This document shows positions 53,344 to 60,562 of a DNA stretch of 64,000 nucleotides, in pieces. How positions within the stretch are numbered: the stretch's first letter is position 1; each line of letters begins with the position of its first letter. Source of the stretch: Cladopsammia gracilis (lineage: Eukaryota; Cnidaria; Anthozoa; Scleractinia; Dendrophylliidae); contig JAJGOT010000053.1 of assembly GCA_022457155.1 (NCBI GenBank), positions 2,175,501 to 2,239,500 of the forward strand, written 5' to 3'. The translations under genes and the position numbers were made by a program. A model generated the notes under the pieces. That model saw only the letters and a program-made list of their open reading frames with translations. It searched no databases and had not been told where the DNA came from.

Positions 53344-53951
53344 ATGACCACTACGCAATACAAAGCAATTCCAATCTCTCTTTATGGTTTTAAATATTAT
53401 GATAAAATATTATATGGTAAAATGTTTATGATTGATAATCATTTTCATAATATTTATAGAAATTATCAAAGATTTATAGAAATAAGAGAGAAAGATAGTG
53501 ATTATGATATCATAATGAAAGAATTTGAGAGAAAAAATCAAGAAAAGAAAAAAAAAATTATTGAAAAGAATAAGGAATGAAATTAATTTTATGGAAAAAT
53601 ATTTAATGAAAGAAGAATATAAAAAAAAAAGTTCTTTTTGAAATTGTAAATGAGAATATTTCTTTTCATTCTATAATTCATTATGATAATGAATATGAAT
53701 TTATGTATATTTTAGATGGAATAGAATTCATGGTTTTAAATTATAAAAAGTTAAGAAATTTTATACGTTATAATTTTGTAAAATATAGTGAAATTTTAAA
53801 ATATGCTGCAATTTTAAAAAATTTTAATTTAACAAAAACAACTCTTGATAAAACATTTTATTTAAACGGATTAGAACAAGAAGAAATAGAAAATGAAATT
53901 GTAGAAATTATTAAAAAATTTGAAGGTTATTTTAAAGAAATAAATTTTTAA
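53344..53951 (+). pseudogene. Second tandem paralogue, broken
   Basis: The first 60 codons (53344-53580) repeat the N-terminal block of the previous gene (QYKAIPISLYGFKYYDKILY, GKMFMIDNHF). The C-terminal part (53703-53951) matches the end of that gene. Between them the frame changes twice, near 53575 and at the A-run near 53626. It starts in the usual TTATAATAAA-ATG context, so it was once a normal gene. The reading is either pseudogene decay or A-run sequence errors. Confidence 0.65.
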
Positions 53952-53991
53952 AAAAAAAAATTTAAAAAAAAAAATATTTATATATAATAAA

Positions 53992-54738
53992 ATGCAACTT
54001 ACCAATTACGAAAACATTTCTAAAGAAAATCTTATTTTTCATGATGCTAAACAATATAAAGTCAAGAATTCTAAAATGAAATATCATCGTATGAAAATTG
54101 AAACAACTTATCCTAATGGTAAACAAGGTCCTCTTATAATTGAAACACCTTTACTTTTTAGTTTTGGTGTATCTGAAAGAAAGAATCAAGAATCACAAGA
54201 ATTAGTTGGATATACAATTCCTGTTTGTTTATGGGAAAAAGATAAAGAACCAACAAAAGAAGAAAAAAAGTTTTTTAAAACATTAGAAAATATCCAACAA
54301 CTTTGTTTTAATCATCTTGAAGATACAATTGGTGTTGAAGAATCTCAAAATTTATCTCAAATGTTATATTATAAAAAGAAAGAATATACTGATAAAAAAG
54401 GAAGAATAAAAAAAGTAAATGATGACAGTGTTTCACCAGTTTTATATGCAAAACTTATATATTCAGAAAAATCTAATAAAATTCTATCTTTGTTTAAAAC
54501 AAAAGGAAATAAAAATGTTGATCCATTTGAATATCTTAATCAATATTGTAAAGTAAAATTAGCTTTAATAATTGAGAGTATTTATATTTCCAAATTAGTA
54601 AAATCTATTCAAGTTAAAGTTCATGAAGTTTATGTTAGACCATTAAAACCAAGAGAATCATTATTAATGATTAAAGAAGAAAGTGATGACGAAGTCGATG
54701 AAGAAAATGAAGAAGGTGATTCACAGGATTTGTTTTAA
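53992..54738 (+). CDS. DUF2738-like, probable single-stranded DNA-binding protein
   Basis: The 248-residue protein contains YPNGKQGPLIIETPLLFSFG, then GYTIPVCLWEKDKEPTKEEK and CFNHLED. This pattern is shared with DUF2738-type proteins of large DNA viruses, suspected to bind ssDNA. The C-terminal 20 residues are strongly acidic (EESDDEVDEENEEGD) and end in Phe, as in many SSB proteins where the tail recruits replication partners. It starts at ATATAATAAA-ATG and is followed by a hairpin terminator. Function is inferred. Confidence 0.6.
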   Translation: MQLTNYENISKENLIFHDAKQYKVKNSKMKYHRMKIETTYPNGKQGPLIIETPLLFSFGVSERKNQESQELVGYTIPVCLWEKDKEPTKEEKKFFKTLENIQQLCFNHLEDTIGVEESQNLSQMLYYKKKEYTDKKGRIKKVNDDSVSPVLYAKLIYSEKSNKILSLFKTKGNKNVDPFEYLNQYCKVKLALIIESIYISKLVKSIQVKVHEVYVRPLKPRESLLMIKEESDDEVDEENEEGDSQDLF

Positions 54739-54754
54739 ACTGAAATAAAGTATT

Positions 54755-54777
54755 AGCCCTTTTTAGGGCTTTTTTTT
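54755..54777 (+). terminator. Hairpin plus T-run after 53992-54738
   Basis: AGCCCT, loop TTTT, AGGGCT, then eight T, 16 nt after the stop. It has the same layout as 53261-53283 (ATTAG into stem, T8, ATG). Confidence 0.6.
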
Positions 54778-54793
54778 ATGTCGCTTGAAACAA

Positions 54794-54820
54794 TTTTTAA
54801 TACTACAATAGTATTAAAAA
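54794..54820. terminator. 12-bp perfect AT hairpin at a convergent gene junction
   Basis: TTTTTAATACTA, loop CAA, then TAGTATTAAAAA. It lies between the stop of the ssDNA-binding-like gene and the end of the integrase ORF, and overlaps the integrase stop. The other convergent junction (60533-60562) has a hairpin with the same core stem. Confidence 0.6.
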
Positions 54821-55821
54821 TCTTTTAAATCACTCAAAGGAATCCACGAATTAAACTTGTCAGGATATCCACTCCATTTAACTAAAGCTAACTTTTTCTT
54901 GGTGTCTCGTTTCAATACTTTCTCAATTCTATATATTTCTTGTTTTGCTTTTTGTAATTCTTTTTCATAAAAAGATCCTTTTCCTTCTTCACCCATTAAA
55001 TCAACAATTTTATAGGTGATAGGTTTTGTATTTAATATTTCATTAACCACAAATATTTCCTCTGTCCAGTTTGGAGTATATCCTTTATCAAATACAGGTC
55101 TTTTATACTTTGATATACGAACGAAATCTCCAACCTTAAATTTTATTTTTCCAGGTTTCAAATAAATTAAATCTGAATATAAATTAGCATAAACTTTTTC
55201 TTCGTTTTCTTTTTTACTAGCTTGAATTGGAGTCATTTTAATACTAGAATGTCTTGTTTTATTATAATCATTAACTAATTTATCAAGGATGTTCCAATAA
55301 ACAGTATTGTTATTTACACTGAACATCTTAAACATTCTGGTTTTCATTGTTTTATTCCATCTCTCAACAATGCTTGATTTCTCTTCATTCTCTGTATGAT
55401 ATAATTTGATTTTATTCTTTTCAAGGAGGTCCTTAAAATGTTTACTGATAAATTCAGAACCTTTATCTGTCCAAAGCATTTTTGGTTTACGTTTACTTTT
55501 TTTAAATATATCATCAAATGCTTTACTAACACTTTCAGTCTTTTTGTTTTTCAATGGTTCAATCCATCCATATTTACTAAAAATATCTATTACCATCAGT
55601 AAATAATTTATTCCTTTATTCCATTTACTAAACTTTTGCATTTCAACTAAATCTGCAGCCCAGATTTCATCAATCCCATTTGATATTACAGTTCTCTTTG
55701 AAAAATTTCTAGTGATCGGTTTATGTAATTCATCGGCTAATTGTTGAGTCCAATCACTATTATTACTCAACGCCGCTTTACGTTTTTTGTCTTCTTTGGT
55801 AAACCCAAACCAAGTTTCTGT
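54814..55821 (-). CDS. Retroviral-type integrase with chromodomain, no ATG start
   Basis: The frame is open from 55821 to the stop at 54814. Counting from the in-frame TTG at 55770, the catalytic acidic residues are D40 (WAADLVEM), D102 (LWTDKGSEF) and E136 (SSIVERWNKT). An SH3-like segment follows (KFKVGDFVRISKYKRP), then a chromodomain (YRIEKVLKR, ALVKWSGYPDKFNSWIPLSD). It would insert the element, and the chromodomain may target chromatin. The first in-frame ATG (near 55641) lies after D40, so an ATG-started product would be inactive. The frame is -1 to the PLA2 ORF and overlaps it, with the heptamer AAAAAAC in the overlap. Expression as a frameshift fusion is likely. Confidence 0.88.
   Translation of the reverse strand, partial: TETWFGFTKEDKKRKAALSNNSDWTQQLADELHKPITRNFSKRTVISNGIDEIWAADLVEMQKFSKWNKGINYLLMVIDIFSKYGWIEPLKNKKTESVSKAFDDIFKKSKRKPKMLWTDKGSEFISKHFKDLLEKNKIKLYHTENEEKSSIVERWNKTMKTRMFKMFSVNNNTVYWNILDKLVNDYNKTRHSSIKMTPIQASKKENEEKVYANLYSDLIYLKPGKIKFKVGDFVRISKYKRPVFDKGYTPNWTEEIFVVNEILNTKPITYKIVDLMGEEGKGSFYEKELQKAKQEIYRIEKVLKRDTKKKLALVKWSGYPDKFNSWIPLSDLKDF
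55734..55788 (-). promoter_or_regulatory. Probable -1 ribosomal frameshift signal, PLA2 into integrase
   Basis: The heptamer A AAA AAC (55788-55782) is in phase with the PLA2 frame (codons AAA AAC). After a 6-nt spacer comes a stem: CGGC-GTTGAGT (55775-55765) pairs with ACTCAAC (55749-55743) and, past a 5-nt bulge, GCCG (55737-55734). A -1 slip moves ribosomes exactly into the integrase frame. AAAAAAC is the site used by MMTV gag-pro. Confidence 0.65.
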
Positions 55822-56462
55822 TTAGTATTTATAATAAATCTCGCTGTTTGACCCCATTTCGGTATTTCACCGTATGGAATCTGATCTAAAGATTTAACCA
55901 TTTGTCTATCACATTCATTCTTATTTTTTCCCATATCATAACATATATCATGATAAGCAGCAATTTCATCTACTTTATTATATGGTTTAACCATCCATTC
56001 TAATACTTCACCTGTTTCAGGATCATATCTTAATTGTTCATTCAAAGGGTTATACGGACCCATGTACTTATATTCTCCAGGAGTCCAACCACCTTTTGGT
56101 TTTGGCAATTTTCCAATGAGTTTATGAATATCTACACTACCTCCTTGGTCTAGATCTTTTCTATTTGTTTTATATTTTAATTTTGGTCTTATTTTTGTTG
56201 ATATTTCATCCAATGCTTTACTACCAACATCTTGAATCATTGGAGTTAATTTATTTAATCCATAATTAATTGCTTTTTTCTGTAAGTTTTTATTTCTCAT
56301 AGCTTCAGATATACCATATCGCCCCATTTCTACTGTTTTTTTACCTAACCAAGGTAAAGCATGAGTTAAACCTGTTAATGCTAATTCACCCAAGCCTTCT
56401 CCTTCTGATGTTTTGAGAGGAGATGTTTGTGAAGAAGAAGGCTGAATTAGTTTCCCTGTTTC
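55767..56462 (-). CDS. Parvovirus-type phospholipase A2 domain protein, no ATG start
   Basis: The frame is open from 56462 to TGA 55769-55767. Counting from the in-frame TTG at 56393, the Ca-binding loop is YMGPYNPLNEQL (110-121) and the catalytic motif is AAYHDICYD (His148, Asp149), with Cys151 and Cys161. This is the PLA2 type found in parvovirus VP1 and in some adintovirus/Polinton-type elements, where it opens endosomal membranes during entry. The N-terminal part has amphipathic segments. The first in-frame ATG (codon 23 from the TTG) is possible but would drop the N-terminal segment. The frame lies -1 to the upstream zinc-ribbon ORF, with a GGGAAAC heptamer at the junction. Confidence 0.82.
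   Translation of the reverse strand, partial: ETGKLIQPSSSQTSPLKTSEGEGLGELALTGLTHALPWLGKKTVEMGRYGISEAMRNKNLQKKAINYGLNKLTPMIQDVGSKALDEISTKIRPKLKYKTNRKDLDQGGSVDIHKLIGKLPKPKGGWTPGEYKYMGPYNPLNEQLRYDPETGEVLEWMVKPYNKVDEIAAYHDICYDMGKNKNECDRQMVKSLDQIPYGEIPKWGQTARFIINTKQKLGLGLPKKTKNVKRR
56393..56456 (-). promoter_or_regulatory. Probable -1 ribosomal frameshift signal, zinc ribbon into PLA2
   Basis: The heptamer G GGA AAC (56456-56450) is in phase with the zinc-ribbon ORF and directly precedes its TAA stop. After 6 nt (TAATTC) a 13-bp stem follows: AGCCTTCTTCTTC (56443-56431) pairs with GAAGGAGAAGGCT (56405-56393) with one G-U pair and a 25-nt loop. A -1 slip enters the PLA2 frame. GGGAAAC is used by Mason-Pfizer-type retroviruses. 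Confidence 0.65.
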
Positions 56463-56599
56463 TTAACAAATCGTGTTTTTTTTATTCCACAAGAAGCACA
56501 AGTACACCAATACATTTTTCTTCCATTTTTAGCAGTTTGATAACCTTCTGGTTTCACACATTCTGTTTGTTTTTTTTCTTTCACACAATAAGATTTCAT
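56447..56599 (-). CDS. Small zinc-ribbon protein (DUF5679-like, 50 aa)
   Basis: It begins at ATG 56599 in the usual TATAATAAA-ATG context and ends at TAA 56449-56447. The pattern YCVKEKKQTEC, KNGRKMYWCTCASCGIKKTR and FVKK matches small DUF5679-type zinc ribbons, though the first CxxC is altered (CVKE, with another Cys at residue 14). It is the only frame in this cassette with a proper start, so it probably serves as the N-terminus of the PLA2 and integrase fusions. The stop directly follows a slippery heptamer. Confidence 0.65.
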   Translation of the reverse strand: MKSYCVKEKKQTECVKPEGYQTAKNGRKMYWCTCASCGIKKTRFVKKQGN

Positions 56600-56666
56600 T
56601 TTATTATATATTTAGATAAAAAAATTAACTTTTACACTTTTTATATAATTCATTAAATAAAAAAGA
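56600..56666. promoter_or_regulatory. Divergent promoter region
   Basis: These 67 nt separate the minus-strand zinc-ribbon/PLA2/integrase cassette from the plus-strand virion gene. The sequence is almost pure AT, with TTATTATATATTTAG and TTTTTATATAATTC, so one short region must drive both directions. Confidence 0.5.
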
Positions 56667-57509
56667 ATGACGAATTATTTTCCATACAAATTAAAATTAT
56701 CTGAATCTCAATTAAAAAAATTAGCAAAAGCTTATAAGGATAGATCAGAGATTACTTTAAGAATTACTAAAAATAATTTAGTTGGATCAGATGAATTAAT
56801 GTTGACAAAAACACAAATTAATAAACTTAATAAAGCTAAAACTAATGGAGTTGGTTCTGATATTAAAATAACAAAAACACAAATTAGAAAAGTAGTAAAA
56901 GAAGGTGGAAGTTTGTTTGGATCTCTTATTTCAATAGGTTCAAAAGTTCTTCCAATGGCTGCAAAAGCAGCTAGTAAAGCAGCTCCAGCACTTGCTCAGG
57001 GTGCTTTAACAGCTTTAGGATCACTTGGAATTGATAAAATTTTTGGTAAAGGAATTGATATTCCATCTGAATATTTATCTAAATTGATGAGTCTTAAAAA
57101 AGAATTAACAAAAAAACAAATTGATGATTTAAATAAAGCTATACAAAAAGGTGGAGCATTATATTTTAAACCAACACAAAGACAAATTGAAGGAGGATTT
57201 TTAGGAACTCTGGCTGCAATTGGTATTCCTATGGCTATAGAATTAGCATCAAAAATATTTGGAAAAGGATTACAAGTTCCAAGAACAGGAAAAGGAAAAG
57301 GAAAAGGATTACAAGTTCCAATAGCAGGAAAAGGAAAAGGAAAAGGATTACAAGTAAGTGCTAGACCAGGAATGATACCTTATCAACCACCTCCATTTTT
57401 TGGAACATGGGAACAACAAGGGAAAGGTAAAAAAAAAAAAGGTCAAGGATTATTACTAGGACCGAACAGTCCATTCAACCAAATTCCAGTATTAGGAGCA
57501 ATACTTTAA
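56667..57509 (+). CDS. Minor virion protein, adenovirus pX/pVI-like
   Basis: The 280-residue protein has two related N-terminal segments (LSESQLKKLAKAYKDRSEIT, LTKTQINKLNKAK). An Ala-rich amphipathic stretch follows (MAAKAASKAAPALAQGALTA), then GGFLGTLAAIGIPMAIELAS, which resembles the GGxLPLLIPLIAAAIG tail of adenovirus pX. Near the C-terminus are three Gly/Lys-rich repeats (GKGKGKGLQVP). IEGG|F fits the adenain cleavage consensus (M/I/L)xGG-x, so maturation by the neighbouring protease is likely. The end overlaps the protease frame, with AAAAAAAAAAAA at 57429-57440. Confidence 0.65.
   Translation: MTNYFPYKLKLSESQLKKLAKAYKDRSEITLRITKNNLVGSDELMLTKTQINKLNKAKTNGVGSDIKITKTQIRKVVKEGGSLFGSLISIGSKVLPMAAKAASKAAPALAQGALTALGSLGIDKIFGKGIDIPSEYLSKLMSLKKELTKKQIDDLNKAIQKGGALYFKPTQRQIEGGFLGTLAAIGIPMAIELASKIFGKGLQVPRTGKGKGKGLQVPIAGKGKGKGLQVSARPGMIPYQPPPFFGTWEQQGKGKKKKGQGLLLGPNSPFNQIPVLGAIL
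57429..57440 (+). promoter_or_regulatory. A12 slippery run, possible -1 frameshift into the protease
   Basis: Four in-phase AAA codons of the pX-like frame form an A-AAA-AAA slippery site. The protease frame is -1 and opens just here (its last stop is TAA 57428-57430). No clear downstream stem was found, so transcriptional slippage or a sequence error are equal alternatives. Confidence 0.4.
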
Positions 57510-57958
57510 AACCTATTTTCAAAGATATTCCTCTCAGTAATTTTGATCTTTTAGAATATATAGATTATCTTAAGATACCAAATTTTAAAGGAATTTTTTC
57601 TAGAGACTCAATTGATCATTTTCATGAAAAAGGATGTTGTATAATTAATCTTGATGATAAAGTAGGACAAGGAACTCATTGGGTTGCAGAATTCATAAAA
57701 CCACCATATATTTACTATTTCGATTCTTTTTCACTTCCACCACCATTAGAAATTAAATCACATGCAAAAAGATTAAACCTAGGTTTTATTTATAATAAAG
57801 GTTATCCAATTCAAGATATCTATTCTGTTAGATGTGGTTATTACTGTTTATATTTTCTTGATAATATTTATAAGAAATCTTTTTATAATCTTTTAAAAGT
57901 TTTTAAAATTGATGATCAGGATTATAATGAAAAGTTTATAAAAAATTATTTTATATAA
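57431..57958 (+). CDS. Adenain-like (C5/Ulp1-fold) maturation cysteine protease, no ATG start
   Basis: The frame is open from 57431 to TAA 57956-57958, with recognisable protease from about 57506. The triad is His in GQGTHWVAEF (57677), Asp in YYFDSF (57722) and Cys in RCGYYCLYFL (57833), in the order and spacing of adenovirus protease. It would cleave virion precursors at GG-type sites in the pX-like and other minor proteins. No ATG exists anywhere in the frame. It overlaps the end of the pX-like ORF in the -1 frame, so it needs frameshifting, a non-AUG start or splicing. The next gene starts 13 nt downstream. Confidence 0.8.
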   Translation, partial: KKKRSRIITRTEQSIQPNSSIRSNTLKPIFKDIPLSNFDLLEYIDYLKIPNFKGIFSRDSIDHFHEKGCCIINLDDKVGQGTHWVAEFIKPPYIYYFDSFSLPPPLEIKSHAKRLNLGFIYNKGYPIQDIYSVRCGYYCLYFLDNIYKKSFYNLLKVFKIDDQDYNEKFIKNYFI

Positions 57959-57971
57959 GTTATTAAATAAA

Positions 57972-58733
57972 ATGATTCAGAATAGAGTATTAGTTTTTAA
58001 AAGTCTTGATGCTAAAAAACAAAATCCATCAAATAAACCAGGTAATTTTACTCTAAAATTTACTCCTGAATTGAAATTGGATCCAAACACTACTCATTAT
58101 TTAGCATTAGACCATCTTTCTATGACTGCTAGTTGGCATAATATTAGACCCGAGTATCAAAACAATGAATTGAAAATATCAAAAGATAAAGGTAAAACTT
58201 ATATAACAATTGTATTTCCATCAGGTATTTATGATTATCAAGATATAAATACTCTTATTCAAAAAAGAATTGGTAAAATTGAAAATACAGAAAATTATGG
58301 TATTAATATACTTTTTGATCTTACAACATATAAAGTATTTATTGCTCTTAATGAAAATTATTACATTGATTTTTCTAATAGTGGTAATTTTGGTAAATTA
58401 CTAGGATTTGAAAAGAAAGTTTTAAAGAAAAGTGCATATGGAAAGAATTTTCCTAATATTAGTAATGATATTGATAATTTATATATTAGAACTAGTTTAT
58501 TATCTGATAGTATTATCTCAGGAAAACGGTCAAATGTATTATACACATTTTCAACTAATACAAAAACAAGATCATTACCATTTGAAATTCAACCTATAAA
58601 TTACTTATGGAATAGAATGAATAGAAATGAAATTTTTGAAGTGAAATTTTATATTACAGATGACCAAGATAGAGAAGTTGATTTGAATGATATTGATATA
58701 AGTTTGACTGTTGTTATTGGTGAAAGAAAATAA
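57972..58733 (+). CDS. Penton-like minor capsid protein
   Basis: The 253-residue protein starts at TATTAAATAAA-ATG. Its beta-rich sequence (FTLKFTPELKLDPNTTHYLA, ITIVFPSGIYDYQDINTLI, NRNEIFEVKFYITD, ISLTVVIGERK) and size fit the single-jelly-roll minor capsid (penton) protein of Polintons, which forms capsid vertices. It sits between protease and major capsid genes as expected. Identification is by pattern and position. Confidence 0.68.
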   Translation: MIQNRVLVFKSLDAKKQNPSNKPGNFTLKFTPELKLDPNTTHYLALDHLSMTASWHNIRPEYQNNELKISKDKGKTYITIVFPSGIYDYQDINTLIQKRIGKIENTENYGINILFDLTTYKVFIALNENYYIDFSNSGNFGKLLGFEKKVLKKSAYGKNFPNISNDIDNLYIRTSLLSDSIISGKRSNVLYTFSTNTKTRSLPFEIQPINYLWNRMNRNEIFEVKFYITDDQDREVDLNDIDISLTVVIGERK

Positions 58734-58752
58734 TAAATTGTATAAATAAAAA

Positions 58753-59181
58753 ATGAAAAGACGAATAAGAAATTATGATACTGGTGAAGATTATTATACA
58801 GATACAGAGACAAAAGGTGGTGGTGTTTTTGATGTATTGAGTAATATTGGAGCTAAACTTACTGGAAAAACTGCATCTAAACTTGCTTCAAAAGCAGCAG
58901 AAAAATTAGTAGAAAAAGGATCTGAAAAGATTGGTGAGAAAACTGGTCAATTAATTGGTGAAACGATTTATGATAAATTTAAACCTAAACCTAAATCATC
59001 AAGGAAGAAACTTGAAATTGAAACTATACCAGAAGATCTTATTCCTGAAATTCAAGATTATGTAATACCACAAAAAGAAAATCCACCGAAAGAAGATAAA
59101 GGTGAAAAAATTGTTAAACTTTTACAAAAAAATAATGATAAATATTCTTATGTCAAAGATGTTTATAAAGATCTTCTTTAA
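58753..59181 (+). CDS. Amphipathic minor virion protein (pVI-like)
   Basis: The 142-residue protein has TKGGGVFDVL near the N-terminus, a GG site like those cut by adenain. An amphipathic Ala/Lys helix follows (GKTASKLASKAAEKLVEKGS), with a Pro/Lys-rich linker and an acidic-basic C-terminal helix. Such proteins in related elements are membrane-active or cement proteins. Family membership is inferred. It starts 19 nt after the penton-like gene. Confidence 0.5.
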   Translation: MKRRIRNYDTGEDYYTDTETKGGGVFDVLSNIGAKLTGKTASKLASKAAEKLVEKGSEKIGEKTGQLIGETIYDKFKPKPKSSRKKLEIETIPEDLIPEIQDYVIPQKENPPKEDKGEKIVKLLQKNNDKYSYVKDVYKDLL

Positions 59182-59211
59182 AAAAAATTTTTTATATAAT
59201 CTTAAAATAAA

Positions 59212-60513
59212 ATGAATGGAAATTTTAGAAGCCCGAATTTAGTAAAGAGATATGAATATACTTATTATGATTTAGAATCACCATTGAATTCTAATGTTGC
59301 AAATAATGATAGACAAGTAAAGGATAATTATAGATTTACAGTTGATAATTCATCAGAAGCTAATCCAATTGATTGGTATAATGCTTATTTAGAAGTTAAG
59401 TTTAAACTTGTTAGATATGATAATGGAGGTCAAATAGTAGCAGGAACTGATGCTACTAATAAATTTTGTACCACAACTAATGGTCATACTTTCATCAATG
59501 AAATCCAAGTTGAATGTAATGGAATAACTGTATATAATAATACAAGAGCTAATGAAACATCAAATGTTTTATCTCTTTTGAAATATACTAAAAGTTATGC
59601 AGATACAGTTGGAAAAGATCAATTTTTCTATTTAGATACAAGTACAGGAACTGCAGAACCACGAGAAGATCAAGCATTATATAATAAAGGTTATGCTGAT
59701 CGGAAAAAATTAACAGATGCTGCAAGTGAAACTGTTTTTTCAATTCCTCTGAATTTATATAGTTATTTTGCAGCTTTTAAAAATAATCTTCATCCTAATA
59801 TTAAAATGAATATTTTATTAAAACTAGAAGATGATACTAAAATTGTTTTTAGGGATGGTACTGATGCTCCAGATTCAAAAGTCATTATCACTAATTTACG
59901 ATTATGGTGTCCAAAAATTATTTTTAATGGAGAAGGAATGAAGTTGTATCTTGATAATTATTTAAAACCAAAAAAGTGGACTTACTTGAGAGAACATAGT
60001 GAAATATTACAATCTGGAGCTGTAAATAGCTACTTCAGAATAACTACAGGAATTAGAAGACCACGGCATGTATTCATTTGGTCTGTTCCCTCATTAAGTT
60101 ATACTATACAAACAGCAAATATATTTACTTGGAATATTTTTGGAATTGGTGGAAATCGAAATTTTACTAGAGCACAATTAGAAGTAAATAATAGTATATA
60201 CTATCCCCAATTGGAAATGACATCAAAAGAGGAATCGAGACTTTATCGCACATTAATGTCATATTCTTCAGCTTATAATGATTTACTAAGTGGACCAATA
60301 ATTGATAGAACAAATTTCAAAAATCTTTTTGGGATGTTATATTTTGATCTTAGAAATCAAGAAGAAGATGTTAAAGATGGTGTTGTATCACTAACTTTTA
60401 GATATGAGTTAAATGATACTCCAGCAGGAAATTATACATTGAATGCTTTGGTTTTACATGAAAAAGAAATTGAATTATACACTTCATCTGGAAAAATGCT
60501 TATAAAAGCATAA
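59212..60513 (+). CDS. Double-jelly-roll major capsid protein
   Basis: The 433-residue protein starts at CTTAAAATAAA-ATG. Features include an N-terminal FRSPNLVKRYEYTYYDLESP, two beta-rich halves (DNSSEANPIDWYNAYLEVKF, FINEIQVECNGITVYNNTRA, PKIIFNGEGMKLYLDNYL, GVVSLTFRYELNDTPAGNYT) and a conserved Arg/Pro-rich link (GIRRPRHVFIWSVP). This is the hexon-like capsid protein of Polintons/adintoviruses. It is full length and uninterrupted, so the element could have encoded virions. Confidence 0.85.
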   Translation: MNGNFRSPNLVKRYEYTYYDLESPLNSNVANNDRQVKDNYRFTVDNSSEANPIDWYNAYLEVKFKLVRYDNGGQIVAGTDATNKFCTTTNGHTFINEIQVECNGITVYNNTRANETSNVLSLLKYTKSYADTVGKDQFFYLDTSTGTAEPREDQALYNKGYADRKKLTDAASETVFSIPLNLYSYFAAFKNNLHPNIKMNILLKLEDDTKIVFRDGTDAPDSKVIITNLRLWCPKIIFNGEGMKLYLDNYLKPKKWTYLREHSEILQSGAVNSYFRITTGIRRPRHVFIWSVPSLSYTIQTANIFTWNIFGIGGNRNFTRAQLEVNNSIYYPQLEMTSKEESRLYRTLMSYSSAYNDLLSGPIIDRTNFKNLFGMLYFDLRNQEEDVKDGVVSLTFRYELNDTPAGNYTLNALVLHEKEIELYTSSGKMLIKA

Positions 60514-60532
60514 AGTTATATAATCTTTTTTT

Positions 60533-60562
60533 GATTTTAATACTAATTGAAGTATTAAAATC
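60533..60562. terminator. 12-bp perfect hairpin at the second convergent junction
   Basis: GATTTTAATACT, loop AATTGA, AGTATTAAAATC. It lies between the major capsid stop (60513) and the stop of the minus-strand gene (60562). The TTTTAATACT core is the same as in 54794-54820, and a T-run (60525-60532) precedes it. Confidence 0.6.

Noticed and set aside
54755..54777. Evidence of bacterial contamination
   Set aside because: The hairpin terminators look bacterial, but the gene set is that of a eukaryotic Polinton/adintovirus, and the element is continuous with intron-containing host DNA.
55344..55606. Open frames overlapping the integrase on both strands
   Set aside because: They are shadows of the integrase in other frames. 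The DDE and chromodomain motifs belong to only one frame.
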